Source of the DNA: Sphingomonas caseinilytica
Lineage (GTDB): Bacteria > Pseudomonadota > Alphaproteobacteria > Sphingomonadales > Sphingomonadaceae
NCBI RefSeq assembly: GCF_023516455.1
Contig: NZ_JAMGBA010000001.1
Span: 682,001-746,000, forward strand
Length of the DNA: 64,000 bases
Reading direction: 5' to 3'
Shown: piece after piece, positions 1 through 9,350 of the stretch
How positions within the stretch are numbered: position 1 is the first letter of the stretch
Layout: each line of letters starts with the position of its first letter
The notes under the pieces: model-generated
The model's database searches: none
Told to the model about the DNA's origin: nothing
Seen by the model: the letters and a program-made list of their open reading frames with translations, nothing else
Made by a program: the position numbers and the translations under genes

Positions 1-1958
1 TCGCGTTCCAGATAGGGACCAAATCGCCCGCTCTTCAGCTCGATGCCATTGCCGATCTCGGTCGGCCCCTCGCTCGCCGTTTCCTCGCCCTGCCCGAAGC
101 GGCGCGTGTATTTGCACTCCGGATAGTTTGAGCAGGCAACGAACGCGCCGAATTTCCCGCCGCGAAGGCCAAGCTGACCCGTTCCGCAAAGCGGGCACAA
201 ACGAGGGTCCGAACCGTCCCCCTTGTCCGGGAACAGCCAGGGCGAAAGGAAGTCGTCGAGCGCCGCCGTCACGTCCGACGGCTTCTGCTCCATCACCTCG
301 CCGGCCTTCGGCTTGAAGTCGCGCCAAAACTCTTCGAGCATCTTCTGCCAATTGAGCCGGCCGCCCGAAATATCGTCGAGCTCTTCTTCCAGTTCGGCGG
401 TGTAGTCGAAGCTGACGTAACGTTCGAAGAAGCGCTCGAGGAACGCGGTTACAAGCCGCCCGCTCTCTTCCGGAGTGAAGCGGTTCTTTTCGAGCCGGAC
501 ATACTCGCGATCCTTGAGCGTCTGCAGCGTCGCGGCGTAGGTCGACGGTCGGCCGATCCCAAGCTCCTCCAGCCGCTTGACGAGGCTCGCTTCCGAATAG
601 CGCGGCGGCGGCTGGGTGAAGTGCTGCGTCGCCTCGACACCGGTCTTGGTCGGCGCATCACCCGACCGAAGGGCCGGCATCCGCGCACCATCTTCGTCGT
701 CCGACTTTTCGTCCCGGCCTTCTTCGTAAAGAGCTAGGTAGCCCGGGAATATCGTAACCTGACCCGTCGCGCGCAGCGTCGCTCGGCCCGCGCCATCGGT
801 CAGTTCGACGGTGGTGCGCTCAAGCCGCGCCGACGCCATCTGGCTGGCCAGCGCACGGTTGAAGATCAGCTGATAAAGCCGCGCATGATCGCCGCTCGCC
901 GCACGATCCTTGGTGAAGTCGGTAGGCCGGATCGCCTCATGGGCTTCCTGCGCATTCTTGGCCTTGCTACTGTACTGGCGCGGCTTGTCGGGCAGGTAAC
1001 CGGCGTCATAGCGGTCGGCGACCGCGCGGCGCGCGGCGCTGATCGCTTCTCCGGCCATCTGGACGCCGTCCGTACGCATGTAGGTGATGAGACCGTCCTC
1101 GTAGAGCGACTGAGCGAGCCGCATCGTGTGGCTGGCCGAATACCCCAGCTTGCGCGCAGCCTCCTGCTGCAAGGTCGATGTGGTGAACGGCGGCGGCGGG
1201 TTCTTCGACAGCGGCTTGGTTTCAACCGAAACGACCGTGAAGCGGCCATCCTCGACGACCCTCTTCGCGGCATCCGCCGAACCCTTGTCGCCAATCGACA
1301 GGCGATCGAGCTTGTTGCCGTCGAGCGATACGAGACGGGCGTTAAACGGAGTGCCGTCAGCTTCGAACGTGGCCGAGACCTGCCAATACTCCTGCGTCTT
1401 GAAGAGTTCGATCTCGCGTTCGCGATCGACGATCAGGCGAAGCGCGACCGACTGGACGCGACCTGCGGACTTTGCGCCCGGCAGCTTGCGCCACAGGATC
1501 GGCGAAAGGGTGAAGCCGACCAGATAATCCAGCGCGCGACGCGCCTTGTACGCGTCGATCAGATCTTCATCGAGCGCGCGAGGGCGAGCCATTGCCTCGG
1601 TCACCGCGCTCTTCGTAATGGCGTTGAAGGTGACGCGGTCGACCTTCGCCGGCAGGGCCTTGCGCTTCTTCAGCACCTCCTGGACGTGCCAGCTGATCGC
1701 CTCGCCTTCGCGGTCGGGGTCGGTCGCGAGGATCAGCGCGTCCGCGCCCTTGGCCGCTTCGGCGATGGCCTTGAGCTGCTTCGCCTTGTCTGGATAGGTG
1801 TCCCACTCCATTGCGAAGCCATCGTCCGGATCGACCGAGCCGTCCTTGGGCGGCAGATCGCGGACATGGCCGTAGCTGGCCAGAACCTTGTGGCCTGGCC
1901 CAAGATATTTTTCGATGGTCTTCGCCTTCGCGGGCGATTCAACGACAACAAGCTTCAA
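1..1958 (-). CDS. topA: DNA topoisomerase I (3' end outside window)
   Basis: Type IA topoisomerase that relaxes negative supercoils. About 652 codons are present; the C-terminal part lies beyond the window edge. The N-terminus reads KLVVVESPAKAKTIEKYLG (Toprim domain), followed by the DPDREGEAISWH motif. The catalytic tyrosine lies in GLITYMRTDG at about residue 293. A C-terminal zinc ribbon (CPLC...CSNYPEC) is visible near positions 140-200. I chose a TTG start at 1958 because the conserved N-terminus begins there and AAGGGG lies a few bases upstream; there is no ATG in frame nearby. It is divergent from the dioxygenase gene. Confidence 0.95.
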   Translation of the reverse strand, partial: MKLVVVESPAKAKTIEKYLGPGHKVLASYGHVRDLPPKDGSVDPDDGFAMEWDTYPDKAKQLKAIAEAAKGADALILATDPDREGEAISWHVQEVLKKRKALPAKVDRVTFNAITKSAVTEAMARPRALDEDLIDAYKARRALDYLVGFTLSPILWRKLPGAKSAGRVQSVALRLIVDREREIELFKTQEYWQVSATFEADGTPFNARLVSLDGNKLDRLSIGDKGSADAAKRVVEDGRFTVVSVETKPLSKNPPPPFTTSTLQQEAARKLGYSASHTMRLAQSLYEDGLITYMRTDGVQMAGEAISAARRAVADRYDAGYLPDKPRQYSSKAKNAQEAHEAIRPTDFTKDRAASGDHARLYQLIFNRALASQMASARLERTTVELTDGAGRATLRATGQVTIFPGYLALYEEGRDEKSDDEDGARMPALRSGDAPTKTGVEATQHFTQPPPRYSEASLVKRLEELGIGRPSTYAATLQTLKDREYVRLEKNRFTPEESGRLVTAFLERFFERYVSFDYTAELEEELDDISGGRLNWQKMLEEFWRDFKPKAGEVMEQKPSDVTAALDDFLSPWLFPDKGDGSDPRLCPLCGTGQLGLRGGKFGAFVACSNYPECKYTRRFGQGEETASEGPTEIGNGIELKSGRFGPYLER

Positions 1959-2056
1959 CGCTGACCCCTTTACGTACGTACGCGCGATTGTCGGACGCCG
2001 GATTCCACCTCGTCAAGCACCTCGCCTTTTACAAACGTGCCTGCCATAGCCCGCGC

Positions 2057-3016
2057 ATGGCGCGACATCCGATGCTCAACCAGGCCATTGCCTTGTCCAA
2101 CGCCGGACGCAATGCCGAAGCGGTCCAATTGATCCGCCAGGTTGCTGCCACGGGCAATGCGGAAGCGCTCGGCGTCCTGGCGGAGATGACCTGGCGTGGC
2201 GGGTTGGTCGCGCAGGACCCCAAGCAGGCACGTCGATTTTTCGAACAGGGGGCGGCTCGCGGCCATGGCAAGTCCAACCTGGTCGTTACCAATTTGCTGG
2301 CGAGCGGTGTGGCCGGGAACAGGAATTGGCGTCAGTCCATGGAGCGGCTCCGAACGGAAGCTCGCCAGGTGCCGGCACGACGCAAGGCATTGAGCCTCAT
2401 CGAGGCGATGGATCTGGACCCCGAAGGTGATCCGAACGCCGTTCCCGGAGGCAAAAAGCTGAGCGACGACCCGGAAGTAGTGCATTTCGAGCAACTGCTG
2501 ACCCCAGCCGAATGCCGTTACCTGATGGAAGCAACCGGCGATCAGTTCGAACCGTCGATGGTTTATGATTCCAACCGCCAGCTGGTCCGCGACGAGATCC
2601 GGACGTCCGACGGATCGACGATCCACTGGCTGATCGAGGATCCCGCGGTTGTCGCCCTCAATCGCCGCATCGCAGCGGTCAGCGGAAGTCACTATGAAGG
2701 TGGCGAGGCGCTAGCCCTGCTCCGATACTCGCCCGGCCAGGAATATCGGCCTCACTTCGATTTTGTCGAAGGCGCGGAGAACCGGCGCATCCTGACCGCG
2801 CTCATTTACCTGAATGACGATTATGAGGGCGGCGAGACGGAGTTCGTCCGCACCGGTTTGAAGGTCAAAGGAAGGACCGGCGACGTCCTTCTGTTTCGCA
2901 ACGATGGGGCCGGTACCGGCCCCAATCCGAACAGCGAGCATGCGGGCCTGCCGGTGACCAGGGGCGCCAAATATCTGGCGACGCGCTGGATCCGCGAAGG
3001 GCGCTGGATACCCTAG
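2057..3016 (+). CDS. 2OG-Fe(II) oxygenase, prolyl 4-hydroxylase-like, with N-terminal Sel1/TPR-type repeats
   Basis: Predicted 319-residue iron- and 2-oxoglutarate-dependent dioxygenase. Residues 1-110 look like helical Sel1-type repeats (EALGVLAEMTWRGG, DPKQARRFFEQGAARGH). The C-terminal half is the P4H fold. The iron ligands H233 and D235 are in RPHFDF, the distal H295 in SEHAGLP, and the 2-oxoglutarate-binding basic residue is probably K305 (GAKYLATRW). I chose the ATG at 2057; the frame is open upstream but there overlaps the topA start region. Its 3' end overlaps dprA by 4 nt (convergent). The substrate is unknown; bacterial homologues hydroxylate prolines in proteins or small molecules. 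Confidence 0.85.
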   Translation: MARHPMLNQAIALSNAGRNAEAVQLIRQVAATGNAEALGVLAEMTWRGGLVAQDPKQARRFFEQGAARGHGKSNLVVTNLLASGVAGNRNWRQSMERLRTEARQVPARRKALSLIEAMDLDPEGDPNAVPGGKKLSDDPEVVHFEQLLTPAECRYLMEATGDQFEPSMVYDSNRQLVRDEIRTSDGSTIHWLIEDPAVVALNRRIAAVSGSHYEGGEALALLRYSPGQEYRPHFDFVEGAENRRILTALIYLNDDYEGGETEFVRTGLKVKGRTGDVLLFRNDGAGTGPNPNSEHAGLPVTRGAKYLATRWIREGRWIP

Positions 3017-4104
3017 CGGAGGCTGACCTTGTTGCCGGCATGGCGATCCAGCCGGCCTGCCAGATCGAGCTCAAGCAGGGCCAACTGGACTGCTCCTGGG
3101 CTCGCGCCCGAAAGCCGAACGATCTCGTCCACCGGGGCCGGCGAAGGACCGAGCAATGCTTCGACCAGTGCGAGAACCTCGGGTTCGCCTTCGTTGCGTT
3201 CGGGCCCGGGACGAAATTCCGAAGCGTTGGGCGGGCTGGCTAGCTTGCCGTGGAGGTTGCCGATGCATTCGATGACGTCGGCGGCCGATTGGATCAATGT
3301 CGCTCCCTCTCGAATGAGCTGGTTGCATCCCTGGGCGCGGGGATCGATCGGCGATCCGGGGACGGCCATCACCTCCCGGCCCGCTTCTGCCGCCAGCCGG
3401 GCGGTGATCAGCGAACCGGACTGTGGAGCGGCTTCGATGACGACGGTTCCTACGGCGAGGCCGGCAATGATCCGGTTGCGGTAGGGAAAGTGACGCGCCC
3501 TCGGCTCCGTCCCGGGCGGCATCTCGGCCACCAGCAGCCCGCGCTCCGCAACGTCCTTCTGCCGAACCTCGTTTTCCGGCGGATAATAGACGTCCACGCC
3601 GCCGGCGATAACGGCAATCGTGCCGCTATCGATCGAACCGTCGAGCGCGGCGCTGTCGATGCCCCGGGCCAGCCCGGATACGACGGCGACCCCTTCCCGG
3701 CTCAAGTCATGCGCGAGGCCGCGTGCGAAGCGGCATGCCGCGGCGCTGGCGTTGCGAGCCCCGACGATGGCAACCATCGGCTGCTCCAGCAGCGCAAGCC
3801 TGCCGATGACGGTAAGCAGCGGCGGCGCGCTCTCCAACTCCGCGAGCGCTCGCGGATACAGGCCTTGTCCGAGGATCAGGTAACGGGCGCCGGCCTTCTC
3901 GACCGCCGCAAACTCGCGATCGGCTGCGCTTTTGGGGAATATCGCCGGAGCCTTGCCGCCGCCACGGCGGGCCAGGTCCGGGATGGCCGCCAAGGCCGCC
4001 TCGGCGCTGCCGAAGCGAAGCAGGAGCTGGCGGTAAGTTACTGGTCCTATTCCGGGAGTCCGGATCAACCGCACCCGGTCGATAATGTCAGGCGGGGCCT
4101 TCAA
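3013..4104 (-). CDS. dprA: DNA-processing protein DprA
   Basis: Single-strand DNA-binding RecA loader used in natural transformation; also called Smf. It has 363 residues. There is an N-terminal helix-hairpin-like segment (RTPGIGPVTYRQLLLRFG). The Rossmann-like DNA-processing core spans about 75-290, with VAIVGARNAS, VVSGLARGIDSAA and PYRNRIIAGL. A C-terminal winged-helix region covers roughly 305-363 (VDEIVRLSGASPGAVQLALLEL). Its start overlaps the 3' end of plsY by 17 nt, so the two are probably co-transcribed. No other competence genes are visible here. Confidence 0.95.
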   Translation of the reverse strand: MKAPPDIIDRVRLIRTPGIGPVTYRQLLLRFGSAEAALAAIPDLARRGGGKAPAIFPKSAADREFAAVEKAGARYLILGQGLYPRALAELESAPPLLTVIGRLALLEQPMVAIVGARNASAAACRFARGLAHDLSREGVAVVSGLARGIDSAALDGSIDSGTIAVIAGGVDVYYPPENEVRQKDVAERGLLVAEMPPGTEPRARHFPYRNRIIAGLAVGTVVIEAAPQSGSLITARLAAEAGREVMAVPGSPIDPRAQGCNQLIREGATLIQSAADVIECIGNLHGKLASPPNASEFRPGPERNEGEPEVLALVEALLGPSPAPVDEIVRLSGASPGAVQLALLELDLAGRLDRHAGNKVSLR

Positions 4105-4690
4105 CCTTCTTCTTGCCTACCTTGGGTTCTTCTCCCTTGAGTAGGCGACGGATGTTTTCCTGATGCTTCCAGATAATTAAGAGCGCGAAGCCCAGCAGCA
4201 TCGGGACCAGCGCCATTTTACCAAGCACCGCGGCGGTGATCGGAGCACTAAGGGCTGCCGCCATGCCCGAAGCCGAGCTGATCCTTATAATCAAAAGCAT
4301 GCCCAGCCAGACGACCGCATAGACAAGCGCGCCCTGCCAGAAGAGCGGGACGAGAATGCCGAGCATCGTGGCCACGCCCTTGCCGCCCTTGAAGCGGAGC
4401 CAGACAGGATAGAGGTGGCCGACGAGCGCGCCGGCCGCGGCAAAGTTGACGGCGTCAGGCCAGAAGCGCTGGGCGATCATGACCGCGACCGCACCCTTGA
4501 AGGCATCCAAGATCAAGGTCGCGGCGGCCAAGCCTTTCGCTCCCGTCCGCAGAACATTGGTTGCGCCGATGTTGCCCGATCCGATGTCGCGGATGTCGCC
4601 CTTTCCCGCCAGCCGCGTGAGCAGCAATCCGAAGGGGATGGAGCCCAGCAGATAGCCAACGGCCAGGGCAAGGACAGTCGCGCTGTTCAT
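4088..4690 (-). CDS. plsY: Glycerol-3-phosphate acyltransferase PlsY
   Basis: Inner-membrane enzyme that moves an acyl group from acyl-phosphate to glycerol-3-phosphate, the first step of phospholipid synthesis. It has 200 residues with about five hydrophobic segments. The family signatures are present: LLGSIPFG near the N-terminus, GSGNIGATNVLR at about 37-48, and FKGGKGVAT at about 100-108. The C-terminal tail is Lys-rich. It is upstream of and overlaps dprA. Confidence 0.95.
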   Translation of the reverse strand: MNSATVLALAVGYLLGSIPFGLLLTRLAGKGDIRDIGSGNIGATNVLRTGAKGLAAATLILDAFKGAVAVMIAQRFWPDAVNFAAAGALVGHLYPVWLRFKGGKGVATMLGILVPLFWQGALVYAVVWLGMLLIIRISSASGMAAALSAPITAAVLGKMALVPMLLGFALLIIWKHQENIRRLLKGEEPKVGKKKVEGPA

Positions 4691-4765
4691 CGTCAGATGG
4701 GTAGCAGATCATTTGCCGCCCGCAACGTTGCGCGAGCCGGGCCTTCACCCTAGCTCAGCCGGACG

Positions 4766-5551
4766 ATGGATCCTTCCGCTCCACTACTCTTCTTTGATTC
4801 GGGCGTCGGCGGCCTCAGCGTGCTTGGTCCGACCCGCGAGCTGCTGCCTAACGCCCCGATCGTCTATGCGGCCGACAGCGCCGGCTTCCCCTATGGCAAG
4901 CGGACCGAGGAGGAATTGGCGGTCAGGGTGCCTGAGCTACTCGCCCGCCTGGTTGCGCGATTTCGCCCGCGCCTGGCCGTGATCGCTTGCAATACCGCCT
5001 CGACGATTGCGCTCGACCACGCACGGGCAGCGCTCGAGATTCCGGTTGTCGGCACCGTGCCCGCCATCAAGCCGGCCGCCGAGCTTTCGAGGAGCAGGGT
5101 CATCGGCGTGCTCGGCACCGAAGCTACCGTTCGCCAACCCTATGTCGACGACCTCGCAGCGCGCTTCGCATCCGACTGCACGGTGATCCGTCACGGCAGC
5201 CCGGAACTGGTCGAACTGGCCGAAGCCAAGCTCGCCGGCGAACCCATTTCCATAGAGTCCATCCATGATGCGATCGCGCCGATGGTTCGGCAGCCCGACG
5301 GCGAAAAGATGGACGTGATGGTTCTGGCTTGCACCCATTTCCCTCTTCTGGCCGATGAAATCGCGACGGCTTTCCCAAGCATCGCGCAGGTCGACGGCGG
5401 AACCGGCATCGCGAGGCGCATCGCCTACTTGACCGGCGGACAGGAATGGCCGGCCCGGCCGACGGGAAAGGCAGTGTTTACGTCGCCGCCCGCAGACGCC
5501 CTGCGGGGGGCATTGTCCAGGTTCGGACTCGACGAGGTCCACCAGCTCTAA
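4766..5551 (+). CDS. murI: Glutamate racemase
   Basis: Cofactor-independent interconversion of L- and D-glutamate for peptidoglycan. It has 261 residues. The N-terminal FFDSGVGGLSVL motif is present, and the two catalytic cysteines are C75 (IACNTAST) and C189 (LACTHFPLL), each in its usual motif. The start is ATG at 4766, 75 bp after the divergent plsY start. Confidence 0.95.
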   Translation: MDPSAPLLFFDSGVGGLSVLGPTRELLPNAPIVYAADSAGFPYGKRTEEELAVRVPELLARLVARFRPRLAVIACNTASTIALDHARAALEIPVVGTVPAIKPAAELSRSRVIGVLGTEATVRQPYVDDLAARFASDCTVIRHGSPELVELAEAKLAGEPISIESIHDAIAPMVRQPDGEKMDVMVLACTHFPLLADEIATAFPSIAQVDGGTGIARRIAYLTGGQEWPARPTGKAVFTSPPADALRGALSRFGLDEVHQL

Positions 5552-5552
5552 C

Positions 5553-5569
5553 TTGCGAGTCGTTCGCAA
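5553..5569. promoter_or_regulatory. Palindrome TTGCGA-N5-TCGCAA upstream of hemA
   Basis: A perfect 6-5-6 inverted repeat lies just after the murI stop and about 100 bp before hemA. The shape resembles operators of Fur-family iron regulators in alphaproteobacteria, which would suit a haem-synthesis gene. That assignment is inference from one site. Confidence 0.35.
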
Positions 5570-5671
5570 TGGCCTTTGTCTACAACTGCGGTTAATTGGC
5601 CGCCTTATACGGAGGGGTGGTTCCGGGAATTCCCCTAATCCGCAAGTGCGCCGCATCGGGTAAAGCTTGGC

Positions 5672-6895
5672 ATGATGAACTACGACAGCATTTTTCAGGC
5701 GGCGATCGATCGGCTGCACGAGGAAGGCCGCTACCGAGTCTTTATCGACATCCTGCGCACCAAGGGCAGCTTCCCCAATGCCCGCTGCTTCCACGGCCAC
5801 AATGGTCCGAAGCCGATCACCGTCTGGTGTTCCAACGACTATCTCGGCATGGGCCAGCACCCCGCGGTCGTCGCGGCGATGGAAGAAGCGCTTCACGATG
5901 TCGGCGCCGGTTCGGGCGGCACGCGCAACATCGGCGGCAACACCCACTACCATGTCGAACTGGAAGGCGAGCTCGCCGACCTCCACGGCAAGGAAGCCGC
6001 GCTTCTGTTTACGTCGGGCTATGTATCCAACGAGGCAGCATTGTCGACGCTCGGCAAGCTGCTGCCCGGCTGCATCATCTTTTCGGACGAGCTGAACCAC
6101 GCCTCGATGATCGCGGGCATCCGCAATTCGGGCTGCGAAAAGCGGGTCTTCCGGCACAATGATCTCGAACATCTCGAGCAATTGCTGCTCGAAGCTCCGG
6201 CGGAAACGCCGAAGCTGATTGCGTTCGAGAGCGTCTATTCGATGGACGGCGATGTCGCGCCGATCGGTGCGATCTGCGATCTTGCCGACAAATATGGCGC
6301 GATCACCTATCTCGACGAAGTCCACGCGGTCGGCATGTACGGCGAGCGCGGCGGCGGCATCTCCGAGCGTGACGCGGTCGCGCACCGGGTAACGATCATC
6401 GAAGGGACGCTGGGCAAGGCGTTCGGCGTCATGGGCGGATATATTGCGGCAGACCGCAACATCATCGATTGCATCCGCAGCTACGCCCCGGGGTTCATCT
6501 TTACGACCTCGCTGTCGCCGGTGCTGGTCGCGGGTGCACTGGCGTCCGTAAAGCACCTCAAGCAATCGAGCGAAGAGCGCGCGGCTCAGCAAGCGGGCGC
6601 CGCGGCGCTCAAGGCCAAGTTCGGCGAGGCTGGCCTCCCCGTCATGGAGAGCGTCACGCACATCGTGCCGTTGCTGGTCGGCTGCCCGGTCAAGGCGAAG
6701 CGCATCAGCGACATCTTGCTCGCCGAGTATGGGCTTTACGTCCAGCCGATCAATTTCCCGACGGTACCCCGCGGTACGGAGCGCCTGCGCTTCACCCCTG
6801 GGCCGACCCACAGCGAGGCCATGATGGACGAGCTCACGACCGCGCTGGTCGAAATCTGGGGCCGCCTCGAACTGGAATTCCGCAAGGCCGCTTAA
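5672..6895 (+). CDS. hemA: 5-aminolevulinate synthase
   Basis: PLP-dependent condensation of glycine and succinyl-CoA to 5-aminolevulinate, the C4 route to haem used by alphaproteobacteria. It has 407 residues. The AAT-I fold signatures are clear: [41 protein letters not shown]. The PLP lysine is K249 in EGTLGKAFG. Two ATGs are adjacent (5672, 5675); the first was kept. glyA nearby supplies or uses glycine, a possible link that is inference. Confidence 0.96.
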   Translation: MMNYDSIFQAAIDRLHEEGRYRVFIDILRTKGSFPNARCFHGHNGPKPITVWCSNDYLGMGQHPAVVAAMEEALHDVGAGSGGTRNIGGNTHYHVELEGELADLHGKEAALLFTSGYVSNEAALSTLGKLLPGCIIFSDELNHASMIAGIRNSGCEKRVFRHNDLEHLEQLLLEAPAETPKLIAFESVYSMDGDVAPIGAICDLADKYGAITYLDEVHAVGMYGERGGGISERDAVAHRVTIIEGTLGKAFGVMGGYIAADRNIIDCIRSYAPGFIFTTSLSPVLVAGALASVKHLKQSSEERAAQQAGAAALKAKFGEAGLPVMESVTHIVPLLVGCPVKAKRISDILLAEYGLYVQPINFPTVPRGTERLRFTPGPTHSEAMMDELTTALVEIWGRLELEFRKAA

Positions 6896-6944
6896 TCGGT
6901 CCGATGGACTGGCGAATCTTGGGCCTTTGGCCTAGGTGCATGCC

Positions 6945-7391
6945 ATGCGCATCGCCCTTGCCGCCGACCATGCCGGTTACCTCTTGAAAGACGAACTCAG
7001 CCAATGGCTGACTGAAGCAGGTCACGACGTCCTCGATCTGGGTACGAATGGTCCCGAAAGCGTGGATTATCCGGAGTTCGGCGCCAAGCTGGCGGATGCC
7101 GTTTCCAGCGGCGAAGCCGAACGCGGCGTTGTCGTCTGCGGCTCCGGCATCGGCATCTCCATCGCGGTCAATCGCAACCCGGCGTGCCGCTGCGCGCGGG
7201 TCGACGATCCGCTGTCCGCGGGCCTCGCCCGGGAACATAATGACGCCAATGTGCTTGCGCTTGGCGCAAGGCTGATCGGCCCCGACATGGCCAAGGCCTG
7301 CGTGCACGCCTTTCTTGGCACCGAATTCGCCGGCGGGCGCCACCAGCGCCGCGTCGACCAACTCTCACAACTCCTGCAGGAAAGCGACTGA
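6945..7391 (+). CDS. rpiB: Ribose-5-phosphate isomerase B
   Basis: Interconverts ribose-5-phosphate and ribulose-5-phosphate (RpiB/LacA fold). It has 148 residues from the ATG at 6945, which gives the canonical [11 protein letters not shown] start. An in-frame GTG three codons earlier (6936) is possible. The catalytic cysteine is C65 in [12 protein letters not shown], and DYPEFG and [12 protein letters not shown] are conserved. Its stop overlaps the glyA start by one base (TGATG), suggesting coupled translation. Confidence 0.92.
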   Translation: MRIALAADHAGYLLKDELSQWLTEAGHDVLDLGTNGPESVDYPEFGAKLADAVSSGEAERGVVVCGSGIGISIAVNRNPACRCARVDDPLSAGLAREHNDANVLALGARLIGPDMAKACVHAFLGTEFAGGRHQRRVDQLSQLLQESD

Positions 7392-8713
7392 TGGCCACCG
7401 CGCCCGAAGCTGACACCCGTAATTTGGCCGACGTCCAGCCACTCGGCTTCTTCACCCGGCAGCTCGGCGACGCCGACCCGGCCGTGGCTGATGCGATCAA
7501 GGCCGAGCTCCGCCGCGAGCAGGAGCAGATCGAGCTGATTGCTTCGGAGAATATCGTCAGCAAGGCGGTGCTGGAAGCGCAGGGCTCGGTCCTCACCAAC
7601 AAATATGCGGAAGGCTATCCCGGCCGTCGCTACTACCAGGGCTGCGGCCCGTCGGACTCGGTCGAGACGCTGGCCATTGAGCGGGCCAAGCAGCTGTTCG
7701 GCTGCGGATTCGCCAACGTCCAGCCGCACTCGGGCGCCCAAGCAAACGGCGCGGTGATGATGGCGCTGTTGAAGCCCGGCGATACGATCATGGGCATGAG
7801 CCTGGCGGCCGGCGGCCACCTGACCCATGGAGCCCCGCCCGCGCAGTCGGGCAAATGGTTCAACGCCGTCCAGTACGGCGTCCGTCCTGACGATCACCTG
7901 GTCGATTTCGACGAAGTCGAGAAGCTGGCCAGGGAGCATCAGCCGAAGATGATCATCGCCGGCGGTTCGGCCTACCCGCGGCACCTCGATTTCGCGCGAT
8001 TCCGTGCGATTGCCGATGAGGTCGGGGCCTTTCTGTTCGTCGACATGGCCCATTTCGCCGGCCTGGTCGCGGCGGGCGAGCATCCGACCCCGTTCGGTCA
8101 TGCGCACGTCGTGACCACGACTACCCACAAGACCCTGCGCGGCCCGCGCGGCGGCATGGTGCTGACCGATGACGAGGCGATCGCCAAGAAGATCAATTCG
8201 GCGGTGTTCCCCGGCCTTCAGGGCGGCCCGCTGATGCATGTCATTGCCGCCAAGGCGGTGGCCTTCGGCGAGGCGCTGGAGCCGGGCTTCAAGACCTACG
8301 CCAAGGCGGTCATCAAGAACGCGCAGACCCTCGCCAATCGCCTGAAGGAGCGCGGCGCCGACCTGGTTGCCGGTGGTACCGACACGCACCTCGCGCTGGT
8401 CGATTTGCGGCCGCTGGGCGTCACCGGTGCCGACGCAGACCAGAGCCTCGAGCATGCCGGCATCACCTGCAACAAGAATGGCGTTCCGTTCGACCCGCTT
8501 CCGCCGGTCAAGACCAGCGGCATCCGCGTCGGTTCGCCCGCCGGTACGACCCGCGGCTTCGGCGAAGCGGAATTCCGCGACATCGCCGACATGGTCGCCG
8601 ATGTGCTGGACGGGCTGCAGGCCAATGGCGTCAACGGCAACGGAGCGGTCGAGAAGTCCGTTAACGAACGCGTTCGTGCGCTGTGCGCACGTTTCCCGAT
8701 CTACGAGGGCTGA
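7391..8713 (+). CDS. glyA: Serine hydroxymethyltransferase
   Basis: PLP enzyme converting serine and tetrahydrofolate to glycine and 5,10-methylene-THF. It has 440 residues. [35 protein letters not shown] and the PLP-lysine motif [14 protein letters not shown] (K247) are all present. It lies between rpiB and nrdR with almost no spacing. It complements the glycine cleavage genes at 46.9-52.4 kb in one-carbon metabolism. Confidence 0.97.
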   Translation: MATAPEADTRNLADVQPLGFFTRQLGDADPAVADAIKAELRREQEQIELIASENIVSKAVLEAQGSVLTNKYAEGYPGRRYYQGCGPSDSVETLAIERAKQLFGCGFANVQPHSGAQANGAVMMALLKPGDTIMGMSLAAGGHLTHGAPPAQSGKWFNAVQYGVRPDDHLVDFDEVEKLAREHQPKMIIAGGSAYPRHLDFARFRAIADEVGAFLFVDMAHFAGLVAAGEHPTPFGHAHVVTTTTHKTLRGPRGGMVLTDDEAIAKKINSAVFPGLQGGPLMHVIAAKAVAFGEALEPGFKTYAKAVIKNAQTLANRLKERGADLVAGGTDTHLALVDLRPLGVTGADADQSLEHAGITCNKNGVPFDPLPPVKTSGIRVGSPAGTTRGFGEAEFRDIADMVADVLDGLQANGVNGNGAVEKSVNERVRALCARFPIYEG

Positions 8714-8716
8714 CGT

Positions 8717-9196
8717 TTGCGCTGTCCGTTTTGCGCCCATGAAGACAGCCAGGTGAAGGACAGCCGCCCGTCCGAAGACGGCGCGGCGATCCGGCGGCGG
8801 CGTCAGTGCGAGGGCTGCGGTGCCCGCTTCACGACGTTCGAGCGCGTGCACATCCGCGACCTCACGGTGGTCAAGAAGGACGGCAAGCGCGAACCATTCG
8901 ACCGGGCCAAGCTGGAGCGTGCGATCAGCCATAGCTGCCGGAAGCGCGACATCGACCCGGCCAAGGTCGACCAGCTGATCAGCGGCGTCCAGCGCCAGAT
9001 GGAAACGATGGGCGACGAGGTCTCGTCGGTGAAGATCGGCGAGGCGGTGATGGCCGGTTTGAAGGCGCTCGACCATGTCGCCTACATCCGCTTTGCCAGC
9101 ATCTACAAGGACTTCAGCGAGCCGGGCGACTTCGCCGAGATCGCCGAGCGGGTGGAGAAGGAAGCGATCCCGCCGGGTCACACCAAATTGCTATGA
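8717..9196 (+). CDS. nrdR: Transcriptional repressor NrdR
   Basis: Zn-ribbon and ATP-cone repressor of ribonucleotide reductase genes. It has 159 residues. The zinc ligands are C3, C6, C31 and C34 (RCPFC and CEGCG). The ATP-cone spans about 47-137 ([20 protein letters not shown]). The start is TTG at 8717, three bases after the glyA stop, and is fixed by the conserved MRCPFC N-terminus. It follows glyA in the usual proteobacterial order. Confidence 0.95.
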   Translation: MRCPFCAHEDSQVKDSRPSEDGAAIRRRRQCEGCGARFTTFERVHIRDLTVVKKDGKREPFDRAKLERAISHSCRKRDIDPAKVDQLISGVQRQMETMGDEVSSVKIGEAVMAGLKALDHVAYIRFASIYKDFSEPGDFAEIAERVEKEAIPPGHTKLL

Positions 9197-9213
9197 AAGC
9201 GGGCCGTGCAAAG

Positions 9214-9346
9214 GTCCTTCGAGACGCCGGTTCGGCAGGCTCACCGGCTCCTCAGGAGGAACGGAAGGCTTGGGATTTCCCAACTTACGTTCGTCCTGAG
9301 GAGGGATTGAGCAAGCGAAGCGCGTCGAAGGCCCGTCTCGAAGGAC
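9214..9346. repeat. Inverted repeat pair: short arm (+) then long arm (-), upstream of the GIY-YIG gene
   Basis: Short arm 9215-9264 starts TCCTTCGAGACG and ends CTCCTCAGGAGGAACGG. Long arm, about 9285-9345 on the minus strand, starts with the same TCCTTCGAGACG and ends CTCCTCAGGACGAACG. The outer 13 bases GTCCTTCGAGACG match exactly in inverse orientation (9214-9226 and 9334-9346). Related arms occur at 9631-9680 and at 50775-50890. This whole stretch between nrdR and the next gene is taken up by the repeat. Confidence 0.85.
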
Positions 9347-9350
9347 TGGC

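Noticed and set aside
4937-6811. 624-codon open frame on the minus strand opposite murI and hemA
   Set aside because: Antisense to two clear genes; low-complexity Arg/Asp/Ala composition typical of stop-free antisense frames in GC-rich DNA, with no recognisable domain.
7067-9181. 704-codon minus-strand frame across rpiB, glyA and nrdR
   Set aside because: Spans three well-supported sense genes and has no family signature; a by-product of codon bias.
9197-9350. Small frames within the intergenic repeat after nrdR
   Set aside because: They are translations of the palindromic repeat arms in different frames and have no start context of their own.
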